Source: Desulfuromonadaceae bacterium (GTDB taxonomy: Bacteria > Desulfobacterota > Desulfuromonadia > Desulfuromonadales > Syntrophotaleaceae). From it: 6,190 bases of DNA. Positions 1 to 6,028 of this stretch are shown here, piece after piece. Numbering within the stretch: the first letter of the stretch is position 1; every line of letters starts with the position of its first letter. The notes beneath the pieces were generated by a model that did not search any database, had not been told where the DNA came from, and saw only the letters and a list, made by a program, of their open reading frames with translations. The stretch covers positions 1 through 6,190 of the forward strand of contig JAIOSZ010000056.1 in assembly GCA_021107335.1 (NCBI GenBank), read 5' to 3'. The translations under genes were made by a program, and so were the position numbers.

Positions 1-49
1 AAAAAAGAGTAGGCAGAAAAAGGCGCTCCAACTCCTTGCCCTGCGGGTT

Positions 50-155
50 CCCTGCGCTGCGCAGACGTTTTACGGGCGGGCAAAAACTCGCTGCGCTCAA
101 ACATTTCCCCGCCTGTTTCGCAAAACGTCCACTTCGCTCCGGCTGCGTCACAGGG
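50..155. repeat. Long imperfect inverted repeat (possible dispersed intergenic palindrome)
   Basis: The two sides pair in a series of blocks: 50-54 with 151-155 (CCCTG/CAGGG), 59-63 with 144-148 (one G-T pair), 64-71 with 122-129 (GACGTTTT/AAAACGTC, perfect), 72-80 with 108-116 (GGCGGG core, one G-T pair) and 82-84 with 104-106. The right arm carries unpaired insertions at 117-121 and 130-143. The tip (87-98) and the right-arm insertion contain related motifs, CTCGCTGCGCTC and CTTCGCTCC. From general knowledge, GC-rich palindromes of this style recur between genes in Geobacter/Pelobacter-like genomes; only one copy is visible here, so calling it dispersed is inference. It lies downstream of the terC-family stop codon, where a folded RNA could stabilise the 3' end or help termination, but no adjacent T-run supports a classical terminator. 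Nothing else is seen in 1-248. Confidence 0.5.
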
Positions 156-248
156 GATGGAAGGGCGATAGGCTTGATGCTTGATCAGCATAAAACCGCA
201 GCCGGGGTACTACCGTCATCGTCTCTGAATTCCAGCGTTTCGGTTCCG

Positions 249-1088
249 TTACGAAATCACCTTCAATCGCCCCTGCTCACGTAACCAATCCAGCACTTCC
301 CGGGGCAACGGATCGAGCCCCAGGGCCTCATCGACGCTCATCTCCCCCGTCTCCAGCTGTGTCAACAGCCGGTTTTCAAAGCGGGTTTGGGTGCGGCGTT
401 GGTGGTAGTCGCGATAGACCAGCGAGGCGCCGAGCACGGCGATAATGCCCATCATCATCCAGAAGATCGTGTGGCTGATCTCGACATGAAAGGCTTCCAG
501 AAACAGCTTGGTGCCGATAAAGAAGATCAGCTGGTAGGCAAGGTCCTCCAGGCGTGGCATGCGTTCGAGCAATTTGACGAAGAAGCCCGCGGCAAAACGC
601 AGGAAGATAATACCGAGAATGCCGCCGGCCCAGACGATCAGCAGTTTATCGGTCATGGCCACGGCAGTGGTGATACTGTCGATCGAGAAGGCGACATCGG
701 TCAATTCAACCACCAGGACGGTTTTCCAGAAGCTGGCTGCGGTTTTCGGTCCAGACTGGTGAGCGTCCTCCTTGTAGAAGAAGAACATGTGTTTCATGGC
801 CAGGTAGATTAAATAACCGCCGCCGACGAATTTGAAGACCCAGAAGCGCATCAGGTGGGCTGCGAAGATCAAAGCGATAAATCGAAAGACAAAGGCGCCT
901 ATGATGCCGAGGCTAAGAGCCCGCTTTCGTTGGGATTCGGGTAGGTTGCGCACAAGAATGGCCAATACCAGGGCGTTGTCCACCGATAAAAGGCCTTCGA
1001 GGACGGCCAAGGTGCCAATCGTCAAAAGGTCGAGGGGAACAAAATTGGCAAAATCCTGGCTAATTTGGCCGAAAAGGGCGAGTTCCAT
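249..1088 (-). CDS. TerC family integral membrane protein (YkoY-like)
   Basis: This is a 279-residue polytopic inner-membrane protein of the TerC family. Two related acidic motifs mark the family: EGLLSVDNALVLA (E31, D37, N38) in the first half and ELTDVAFSIDS (E128, D131, D137) in the second. In this fold such residues are thought to line a metal-ion path. About seven hydrophobic segments are visible, roughly at residues 19-45, 56-78, 83-103, 120-142, 146-170, 182-200 and 207-225, followed by a charged tail of about 54 residues. Known relatives include Bacillus YkoY and E. coli Alx, linked to manganese export or homeostasis, and TerC of tellurite resistance. The exact substrate cannot be read here, and no other tellurite gene is nearby. 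The ATG start is supported by GGAG five bases upstream (1094-1097). Length is normal for the short, single-domain members. The gene has its own 188-base upstream gap and is probably transcribed alone. Confidence 0.93.
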   Translation of the reverse strand: MELALFGQISQDFANFVPLDLLTIGTLAVLEGLLSVDNALVLAILVRNLPESQRKRALSLGIIGAFVFRFIALIFAAHLMRFWVFKFVGGGYLIYLAMKHMFFFYKEDAHQSGPKTAASFWKTVLVVELTDVAFSIDSITTAVAMTDKLLIVWAGGILGIIFLRFAAGFFVKLLERMPRLEDLAYQLIFFIGTKLFLEAFHVEISHTIFWMMMGIIAVLGASLVYRDYHQRRTQTRFENRLLTQLETGEMSVDEALGLDPLPREVLDWLREQGRLKVIS

Positions 1089-1112
1089 AATAGCTCCGTA
1101 ACTTGGGCTTTA

Positions 1113-1155
1113 ATTTTAGTCTTAGGAGAAAAACGGTTTACTGCCGATCGGCAGT
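1113..1155 (-). promoter_or_regulatory. 16-bp perfect palindrome and possible -10 upstream of the terC-family gene
   Basis: ACTGCCGATCGGCAGT at 1140-1155 is a perfect 16-bp palindrome, 51 bases before the terC-family ATG. Read on the minus strand, a TAAAAT hexamer (1113-1118) lies 21 bases after it and could be a -10 box. No good -35 is seen at the expected spacing; the palindrome lies at or just upstream of that position, where a regulator might bind. It could instead fold as a hairpin (ACTGCC/GGCAGT, loop GATC) and act as a second terminator for nnr, since TTTTT follows six bases after it. The Mn-sensing yybP-ykoY riboswitch often precedes this family, but I could not find its conserved core in this leader. 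Confidence 0.4.
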
Positions 1156-1159
1156 TTGG

Positions 1160-1199
1160 AAAAGAAAATAGCCGATATTGTCGTTCTGGCCCAGGCTAT
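1160..1199 (-). terminator. Probable intrinsic terminator of nnr
   Basis: On the minus strand ATAGCC (1194-1199) pairs with GGCTAT (1168-1173) and is followed at once by TTTCTTTT. The 20-base loop contains a small CTGGGCCAG palindrome that may fold further. It begins about 78 bases past the nnr stop codon, a reasonable place for the end of the GGDEF-nnr transcript. The stem is only 6 bp and the T-run is interrupted by C, so strength is uncertain. Confidence 0.45.
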
Positions 1200-1276
1200 G
1201 GTCGGCTCGCAATCTCCACTTGGAGCAGCCACGGGCGTCAGGGAAACGATATGAGTAGTGTGAATGATGGCTGGGC

Positions 1277-2851
1277 TCAGACGGGAAGAGGACCGCTATA
1301 GCGACGGGCTAAGGTCGCGGGAAGGCAGTTGCGTTCCGCCTGTAAGGCCTGTGGCAGATAGTCGAGGATATCCCCGGCCGTCATGCCATCTTCGCCGAGA
1401 TCCGCTGCGGCCAGGTCACCGGCTAGGCCGTGTAGCAGTACCCCTTTGCAGATGGCATCGACAAAGGACAGGCCGAGGCAGAAAGCTGCGGCGATGGTGC
1501 CGGTCAAGGCATCGCCGGTGCCGGCCGAACCCATGCCGCTATTGCCGGAAAGGTTGATGAAGACCTGGCCCTCAGGGGTTCCAATAAGGGTATGGGGGCC
1601 TTTAAGGACGATAACCACTTGAAGTTTGGCTGCCGTCTGTCGCAACACGCGGATTTTGTCCTGTTCGATTTCGGCAATGCTGTAACCGGTCAGACGGGCC
1701 ATTTCACCGAGATGGGGAGTGAGCACTGTCGGTGCCGACCTCTGTTCTAGAATCTGAGGTTCAGCGCACAGGGCGGTTAAGCCGTCACCATCGAGCAATA
1801 GCGGTTGATCCAGGCTCTTTGTCAATTCCCGAACCAGTTGTTGACTCTCAGAATCGAGGGACAGGCCGGGGCCAATAACCACGAAATTCTGGCTGGCGGC
1901 AAGTTCCAGCAGGGCATCCCGGTTTTTCAGGGCGATACTGCCGGAAGGGGTGGTCTGTTGGGGAACAAAGACAACCTCGCCTGCCTGCATGGACAAAAAG
2001 GGTACGATGGTTTCGGGTGCCGCGAGTCGGCTGTAGCCACCGCCAGCCTTGAGAAAGGACAGGGCAGCAAAGCGCGGAGCGCCTAAGTAGCCGGCGGCAC
2101 CGGCGATGAACAGCGCCTGGCCAAAGCTGCCCTTGTGACCGGTAACCTCTCGGGTTGGCAGTGGCGGGGGGCTGTTGACCGCCACCTGCAGTTGTTTGTC
2201 CACGGTCAGGGCTAGAGGAAAGGAAATATGGCTGATATGTAGGGTGCCGCACCGGGCAAAGCCCGGGTAGAGCAGGTTGCCGATTTTAGGCAGGCCGAAA
2301 GTTACCGTGGCTGTGGCCTGAACCGCTATCCCTAGTGCCTGGCCGGTGTTTCCCGCCACACCAGAGGGGATGTCGAGACTCAAAACCGGCTTTCCGCTGT
2401 TGTTGATCAACTCGATAACCTGACCCTGCAAGCCACTGATCTCGCGGCTCAGGCCGGTGCCATAAATGGCGTCGACAACCGTATCGCAGCGGGCCAATTC
2501 ATCAGCCAGAGTATTGCTGTCGACGAGTTGCTCCATGTTCAGGGGCAGGTGGCGAACGATATCGAGATTAAGCTTCGCCGCGCCGCTGAAGCGGCTTGGG
2601 TCGCCAAGCAGATAGATTCTGACCTCAGCGGCTAGAGAGTGAAGCTTGCGGGCCAGTACCAGCCCATCGCCACCGTTGTTGCCAAGACCGCAAAAGATCA
2701 GCACCCGCCGTCCAACGACGGGTGCCATGCTCTGAAGAACTGTACAGGCTGCTTGGCCGGCGTTTTCCATCAATAGTTCTTCAGCAATACCATATTGCTC
2801 TATCGCGGCACAGTCCATGGCGCGCATCTGGCTGACGGTGCTGACGTTCAT
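1277..2851 (-). CDS. nnr: Bifunctional NAD(P)H-hydrate epimerase / ADP-dependent dehydratase
   Basis: This cytoplasmic metabolite-repair enzyme of 524 residues restores damaged NADHX and NADPHX: it epimerises the R form to S, then dehydrates S back to NAD(P)H using ADP. The N-terminal YjeF_N domain (about 1-215) shows MENAG (28-32), the GLGNNGGDG loop (55-63), D127 in VVDAIYGTG, and DIPSG (160-164). The C-terminal ribokinase-like dehydratase domain (about 230-505) shows HKGSFG (239-244), GPGL (327-330), DGDGL (354-358), TPHLGE (378-383), LKGPHT (416-421) and the nucleotide-binding SAGTGD with D447. Domain order and length match the bacterial fused form. The ATG is fixed by GGAGG eight bases upstream. 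The gene starts 27 bases after the GGDEF gene ends, so it is probably the second gene of that operon. Both catalytic halves appear intact, and I see no frameshift. Confidence 0.96.
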   Translation of the reverse strand: MNVSTVSQMRAMDCAAIEQYGIAEELLMENAGQAACTVLQSMAPVVGRRVLIFCGLGNNGGDGLVLARKLHSLAAEVRIYLLGDPSRFSGAAKLNLDIVRHLPLNMEQLVDSNTLADELARCDTVVDAIYGTGLSREISGLQGQVIELINNSGKPVLSLDIPSGVAGNTGQALGIAVQATATVTFGLPKIGNLLYPGFARCGTLHISHISFPLALTVDKQLQVAVNSPPPLPTREVTGHKGSFGQALFIAGAAGYLGAPRFAALSFLKAGGGYSRLAAPETIVPFLSMQAGEVVFVPQQTTPSGSIALKNRDALLELAASQNFVVIGPGLSLDSESQQLVRELTKSLDQPLLLDGDGLTALCAEPQILEQRSAPTVLTPHLGEMARLTGYSIAEIEQDKIRVLRQTAAKLQVVIVLKGPHTLIGTPEGQVFINLSGNSGMGSAGTGDALTGTIAAAFCLGLSFVDAICKGVLLHGLAGDLAAADLGEDGMTAGDILDYLPQALQAERNCLPATLARRYSGPLPV

Positions 2852-2878
2852 CGATTAGTCCTCCAAAAGGAACGGGGC

Positions 2879-4834
2879 TTAGCGCTTGACCGGCAGAGCG
2901 ATAACTCGGTTGCGACCGGTTTCCTTGGCTCGGTAGAGTGCTTGATCGGCAGCTTCCATCAATGATTCGGGAGATCCTCCATGGGCCGGGACCGCGGTGG
3001 CTATGCCGATAGTGAAGCGCACGCAGGAATCGGTCAAAGAGCCGGAATGAGGGATTTCCAGGGCAGCGATGGCTTGCTGAATGCTGGTCGCTACCCGTTT
3101 GGCCCCGGTGTGATCTGTGCCGGGCAGCAGGATGATGAATTCCTCGCCGCCGTAGCGGGCCACCAAGTCGGTAGTACGCTGTAGCGAGGCCTGAAGGGCG
3201 TGGGCTATTTCCTGTAGACAGTGGTCGCCGGCTTGATGGCCGTAGGTGGCGTTGAACTGCTTGAGGTGATCGACATCGCACATGATGATCGAAACCGGAG
3301 ATTGTTCCCGTAACATCTGTTTCCAGCAAAAATTCAGGTACTCATTGAATTTGCGATAATTGGGAATGCCGGTTAAGCCATCGACCAGAGAAAGCTCCTG
3401 CAACTTTTGGTTGACCACCCGTAATGCTCCTTCAGCTTTGGACCGTTCTTCAATTTCTTCGCAAAAGGCCTGATTGAGACGCTCCAGTTCAATGGTACGC
3501 TCCTTTACCCGTTGATCTAGTACCTCGATGTCCTGACGGCTTTTTTCGGCCAGAGCTTGATTGTCGCGAAAGGTTTTTTCGATATTTTCGAACCAGGGCC
3601 GCCACTTGGAGGGGATGCGGGCGTCGATGAACGGGGTTTTCCGCCGGTTGAGGGCGTTAATAAAATGAAGCATCTGTTCCGAAGGCCAGACGATGTGTTG
3701 GTGATTGAGAAAGGCCATGGTGCAGATCATGCCAAGCAGTACCAGCAGGGCGGTCAACGGGCCGCCGCCGAGTTGGGCTACAAAGGCTTTAGCCTGGGAA
3801 GGCCTTTGCTGAAAAAAGAGCACCTGCCAGGGAGCGTTTTGCAGAGGGGCATGCAATACCGACCAGGAACCGAGTTGAGTCAACTGCCAGGCCGGCAGTG
3901 ATTCCAAATTAGCCGCTGTCTCTTGCAAGTCACCCGGTAAGGCATCTTGCAGAGTGGGGATCGTTGAGTTGTCGGTACTGATGAGGGTCGGATGGGCCAG
4001 CAGTTGGCGGTCGCTGTTGATCAACAGCAGAGAACCATTTGCCGTGTCGAAGTCCCGCATCAATGAGCTTAAGAACTCTATAGTCAGGTCGATGGCCACA
4101 GTGCCCATAAAGTGTTGGCCTTCGTAGACGGGAGCCGAACAGGTGGTCATCAGGCCTTTACCATACACATCGAGATAGGCTCGGGTCCAGAAGGTTTGCC
4201 GCTCAGGATTGGGCGATGGCAGGCTGCGGCGGAAAAACTCATGTTCTTTCAGTTGCGGGCTGTAGCGAAACTCGGAAGCAGGAGCCCAAGGATAAATATT
4301 GATGAAATCGTTTTTTGAGAGGTAATAAACCCACGATAGATCGGATAAGTTTTCTGCAATGGCGCGAAATCGGTGATTGAGATTGAGAGCCATATACAGC
4401 TCCCGGTAGAATTCAGGACTGCGCCGCTGAATACTGCCATTGCCGGTTAGGTTGCCTACCATCTCCTCGGTGAGTGGCGGTTGGTAGTCATCCAGGTGGA
4501 AAAAGTCGCCGTCGGCGTTGTCGCGCAGTGCGTCAAAGGCCAGCGGGATTATCGGGATAGGGTTCAGGGCCCGATCGGTCAGGTCGGATTCGGCGCTGAG
4601 TTGTAGAGTGCGTACCTGGCTGCGGATATTACCAAGCAAACCGTCGATGGATTTGACCCGTTCACGAAAATGGTTCTGCAGGATTTGTTGTTCTGTGTTG
4701 TTGTGCAAGCGGTAGTTCAGCACCAACAGAAAGCAAAAGGCCAGAAAGATGGTGAACAATAAAGCCAGCATCCGCAGGCTGTGCCGTGTATGGAAAGGAA
4801 CCAGCGCGAGTTTTTTTTCAGTGGTGTTGTCCAC
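2879..4834 (-). CDS. Membrane-bound Cache-domain diguanylate cyclase (GGDEF)
   Basis: This 651-residue sensor enzyme is predicted to make the second messenger c-di-GMP from two GTP. The order is a short cytoplasmic start, TM helix 1 (about 20-40), a periplasmic sensor region (about 41-350) that looks like a double Cache domain (FWTRAYLDVYGKGLM and the PVY...GTVAIDLT strand at about 215-252), TM helix 2 (about 357-378), a linker with a charged coiled coil (about 425-482), and a C-terminal GGDEF domain (about 483-648). The GGDEF domain looks active: DGLTGIPNYR (485-494), D520 in MCDVDHLKQFN, the signature GGEEF (562-566) and the inhibitory I-site RTTD (553-556) exactly five residues before it. 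There is no EAL domain. The sensed ligand cannot be read. The start is a GTG with only a weak AGG-type ribosome binding site about 11 bases upstream; the frame is closed by a TGA 22 codons before it, and the next methionine (residue 22) would cut into TM1. Likely first gene of an operon with nnr. Confidence 0.93.
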   Translation of the reverse strand: MDNTTEKKLALVPFHTRHSLRMLALLFTIFLAFCFLLVLNYRLHNNTEQQILQNHFRERVKSIDGLLGNIRSQVRTLQLSAESDLTDRALNPIPIIPLAFDALRDNADGDFFHLDDYQPPLTEEMVGNLTGNGSIQRRSPEFYRELYMALNLNHRFRAIAENLSDLSWVYYLSKNDFINIYPWAPASEFRYSPQLKEHEFFRRSLPSPNPERQTFWTRAYLDVYGKGLMTTCSAPVYEGQHFMGTVAIDLTIEFLSSLMRDFDTANGSLLLINSDRQLLAHPTLISTDNSTIPTLQDALPGDLQETAANLESLPAWQLTQLGSWSVLHAPLQNAPWQVLFFQQRPSQAKAFVAQLGGGPLTALLVLLGMICTMAFLNHQHIVWPSEQMLHFINALNRRKTPFIDARIPSKWRPWFENIEKTFRDNQALAEKSRQDIEVLDQRVKERTIELERLNQAFCEEIEERSKAEGALRVVNQKLQELSLVDGLTGIPNYRKFNEYLNFCWKQMLREQSPVSIIMCDVDHLKQFNATYGHQAGDHCLQEIAHALQASLQRTTDLVARYGGEEFIILLPGTDHTGAKRVATSIQQAIAALEIPHSGSLTDSCVRFTIGIATAVPAHGGSPESLMEAADQALYRAKETGRNRVIALPVKR

Positions 4835-4892
4835 GGTAATAATCGCCTGTTGCTGAGGAGAAGCTTGATAACTTCAAGGTGTCGAATAAACG

Positions 4893-4922
4893 ATAATATT
4901 AGAGCTTTCACGGAAAAAGCAA
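4893..4922 (-). promoter_or_regulatory. Candidate sigma-70 promoter for the GGDEF-nnr operon
   Basis: On the minus strand TTGCTT (4917-4922) is followed after 18 bases by TATTAT (4893-4898), about 58 bases before the GGDEF start codon. Both boxes are reasonable matches to the housekeeping consensus, and the 122-base gap between the HAD and GGDEF genes leaves room for an independent promoter. A short GCTTT/AAAGC inverted repeat covers part of the -35 and spacer. The assignment is by eye only. Confidence 0.4.
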
Positions 4923-4956
4923 ACTATTTTGCCACGATTTGGCGGCTATTAGGGGA

Positions 4957-5631
4957 TTAGCAAGAGGGTGGTGCAGTCGGTGCTGGGCCGGCTTCTGTCA
5001 GCACCATTTGGGTGATTTCCTGTAGCTGGGAAATCACCCCAAAAGCATCGCCAAATGTGTTGTTAGGGGCCAGTCGGTTGGGCATGACCACACAACGTAG
5101 ACCGGCTTGCCGGGCAGCTTCAAAGCCACGGCGGGTATCTTCAATCACCAGACATTCCCCGGCTTGTAGCCCGCTGATTTTTAGCGCTTTAAGATAGGCC
5201 TCTGGGTTGGGTTTGCTATATTGGTAGTCTTCGCGGGTCAAAATAAAATCAAAGAATCCCAATAGGTCATTTTCTCGATGAATTAGATCAAAATGATCCC
5301 GTCGTGAGCTCGTTACAATGGCCATGCTGACCTTGCCATGCAAAGCGGCCAGTGTCTCTGCCGCGCCTTCCATGGGGTTTGCACCGTTTTGCAGCAGTTC
5401 AGCGTAGCGTTGGTTTATATACTGTTGCAGCGTAGCGATGGTGTCGTCGCGGATACCTTGCTCAGTGGCGAGGCAGAGGGAACTTTTGCCCAAGCCCAAA
5501 CTTATATGGGCAAATTGTGCCAGGGTCAGTTCGATGCCGACTTGGCGCAAGGCATCGCGGTTGGCTTCAAAATAGAGGTGTTCGGTGTCAACCAACACGC
5601 CGTCGTTATCCCAGAAAATCGCTTTGATCAT
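4957..5631 (-). CDS. HAD superfamily hydrolase (beta-phosphoglucomutase / phosphatase-like)
   Basis: This is a soluble protein of 224 residues with all four HAD motifs: motif I DNDGVLVDTE (nucleophile D8, acid/base D10), motif II VTSSR (T107-S108), motif III K140 in SKPNPEAY, and motif IV IEDTRRGFEAA (E164, D165). The segment at about 15-85 is a helical cap, as in subfamily IA enzymes. Relatives act on sugar phosphates, phosphoglycolate and similar small phosphate esters; the substrate here is unknown. I chose the ATG at 5631 because motif I then begins eight residues in, as is usual, and AGGG lies eight bases upstream. The frame stays open 56 codons further (to 5799), but that stretch resembles no known extension. 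The C-terminus is a short Pro/Ala-rich tail. The gene is separated by 122 bases from the GGDEF gene downstream, so co-transcription is possible but not shown. Confidence 0.92.
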   Translation of the reverse strand: MIKAIFWDNDGVLVDTEHLYFEANRDALRQVGIELTLAQFAHISLGLGKSSLCLATEQGIRDDTIATLQQYINQRYAELLQNGANPMEGAAETLAALHGKVSMAIVTSSRRDHFDLIHRENDLLGFFDFILTREDYQYSKPNPEAYLKALKISGLQAGECLVIEDTRRGFEAARQAGLRCVVMPNRLAPNNTFGDAFGVISQLQEITQMVLTEAGPAPTAPPSC

Positions 5632-5737
5632 GACATTACCCTGCAATGAATGGTTGATAAATAGTTCTGCATTATGGCATGAACAGATGGGAGATAATAG
5701 TCCTTGCCTTATCGTCATTTGACCCTGACATGTTAAT

Positions 5738-5754
5738 GGTTTCTTGAGGAAACC
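5738..5754. other. Small perfect hairpin in the HAD upstream region
   Basis: GGTTTC and GAAACC pair perfectly around the five-base loop TTGAG. It lies 107 bases upstream of the HAD start codon, in the 169-base gap before the plus-strand ATG at 5801. No T-run follows on either strand, so it is not an obvious terminator. It may be an operator or have no function. Confidence 0.3.
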
Positions 5755-5800
5755 TGGTTCTTGAATGCCGATGAGTATTACTAGGGCCACGGAAGACATT

Positions 5801-5911
5801 ATGGTTCGCCAATTGATTTACGTTCCCAAAGAGGATAAGGTGGAATCAGTGGTTTGTCATCTGATCGAAGAACTGAATAGGCTTGGTTCTCTCGGACATT
5901 ATCCTCTTTAG
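5801..5911 (+). CDS. Possible small ORF, 36 residues, unrecognised
   Basis: An ATG preceded by GGAAG five bases upstream opens a 36-codon frame ending in TAG. The predicted peptide begins MVRQLIYVPKEDKVESVV, has a short helical-looking middle (HLIEELNRLGSLG) and ends GHYPL. It has no signal peptide or membrane segment. I do not recognise it. It could be a genuine small protein, the remnant of a longer gene, or a chance frame lying over the RNA-like structure described for 5828-5925. It diverges from the HAD gene and lies 117 bases before the next plus-strand gene. Base composition is more AT-rich than that next gene. Confidence 0.3.
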   Translation: MVRQLIYVPKEDKVESVVCHLIEELNRLGSLGHYPL

Positions 5912-5925
5912 TTTGGAGTTTTTTT
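5828..5925 (+). other. Possible structured RNA element with branched fold and T-run
   Basis: AAAGAGGATAA (5828-5838) is a perfect 11-bp inverted match to TTATCCTCTTT (5899-5909). Between the arms two further stems can form: ATCAG (5845-5849) with CTGAT (5861-5865), and CGAAGAAC (5866-5873) with GTTCTcTCG (5886-5894, one bulged C). This gives a three-way-junction-like fold. Seven Ts follow at 5919-5925, nine bases after the outer stem, so the orientation that fits a transcript is plus. It could be a small RNA, a leader or attenuator, or chance pairing within the small ORF it overlaps. No known RNA family is recognised. Confidence 0.3.
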
Positions 5926-5974
5926 CACTAGGACCGATGACATCGCCACGGCAGCAGGATGGAAATAATCATCT

Positions 5975-5999
5975 GCGGGCCGGCTCAACAGCGGCCCGC
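5975..5999 (+). other. GC-rich hairpin in the leader of the downstream gene
   Basis: GCGGGCCG (5975-5982) pairs perfectly with CGGCCCGC (5992-5999) around a nine-base loop, giving a very stable 8-bp stem. It ends 13 bases before the AAGGAG ribosome binding site (6013-6018) of the gene at 6029. No T-run follows, so it does not look like an intrinsic terminator. It might affect translation or mRNA stability of the downstream gene, or be the end of an upstream transcript. Confidence 0.4.
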
Positions 6000-6028
6000 C
6001 ATCGATATCAATAAGGAGATTCGTACCT

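Noticed and set aside
36..284. 82-codon plus-strand frame at the left end
   Set aside because: It runs through the palindromic repeat and into the 3' end of the terC-family gene on the other strand, has no clear ribosome binding site, and its translation looks like translated repeat DNA.
1214..1225. CTCCA/TGGAG inverted repeat in the nnr-terC gap
   Set aside because: Only 5 bp around a 2-base centre; too short to separate from chance.
1848..2252. 134-codon minus-strand frame inside nnr
   Set aside because: It overlaps the well-supported nnr coding region in another frame; the Arg/Pro-rich composition is typical of an out-of-frame reading.
4931..4946. Hairpin GCCGC/GTGGC after the HAD stop codon as a terminator
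   Set aside because: The stem is 5 bp with a G-T pair, and on the minus strand it is followed by AAAATAG, not a T-run, so it is not convincing.
5632..5799. N-terminal extension of the HAD protein by 56 codons
   Set aside because: HAD motif I normally lies within about ten residues of the N-terminus, the extension resembles no known domain, and a suitable ATG with AGGG is present at 5631.
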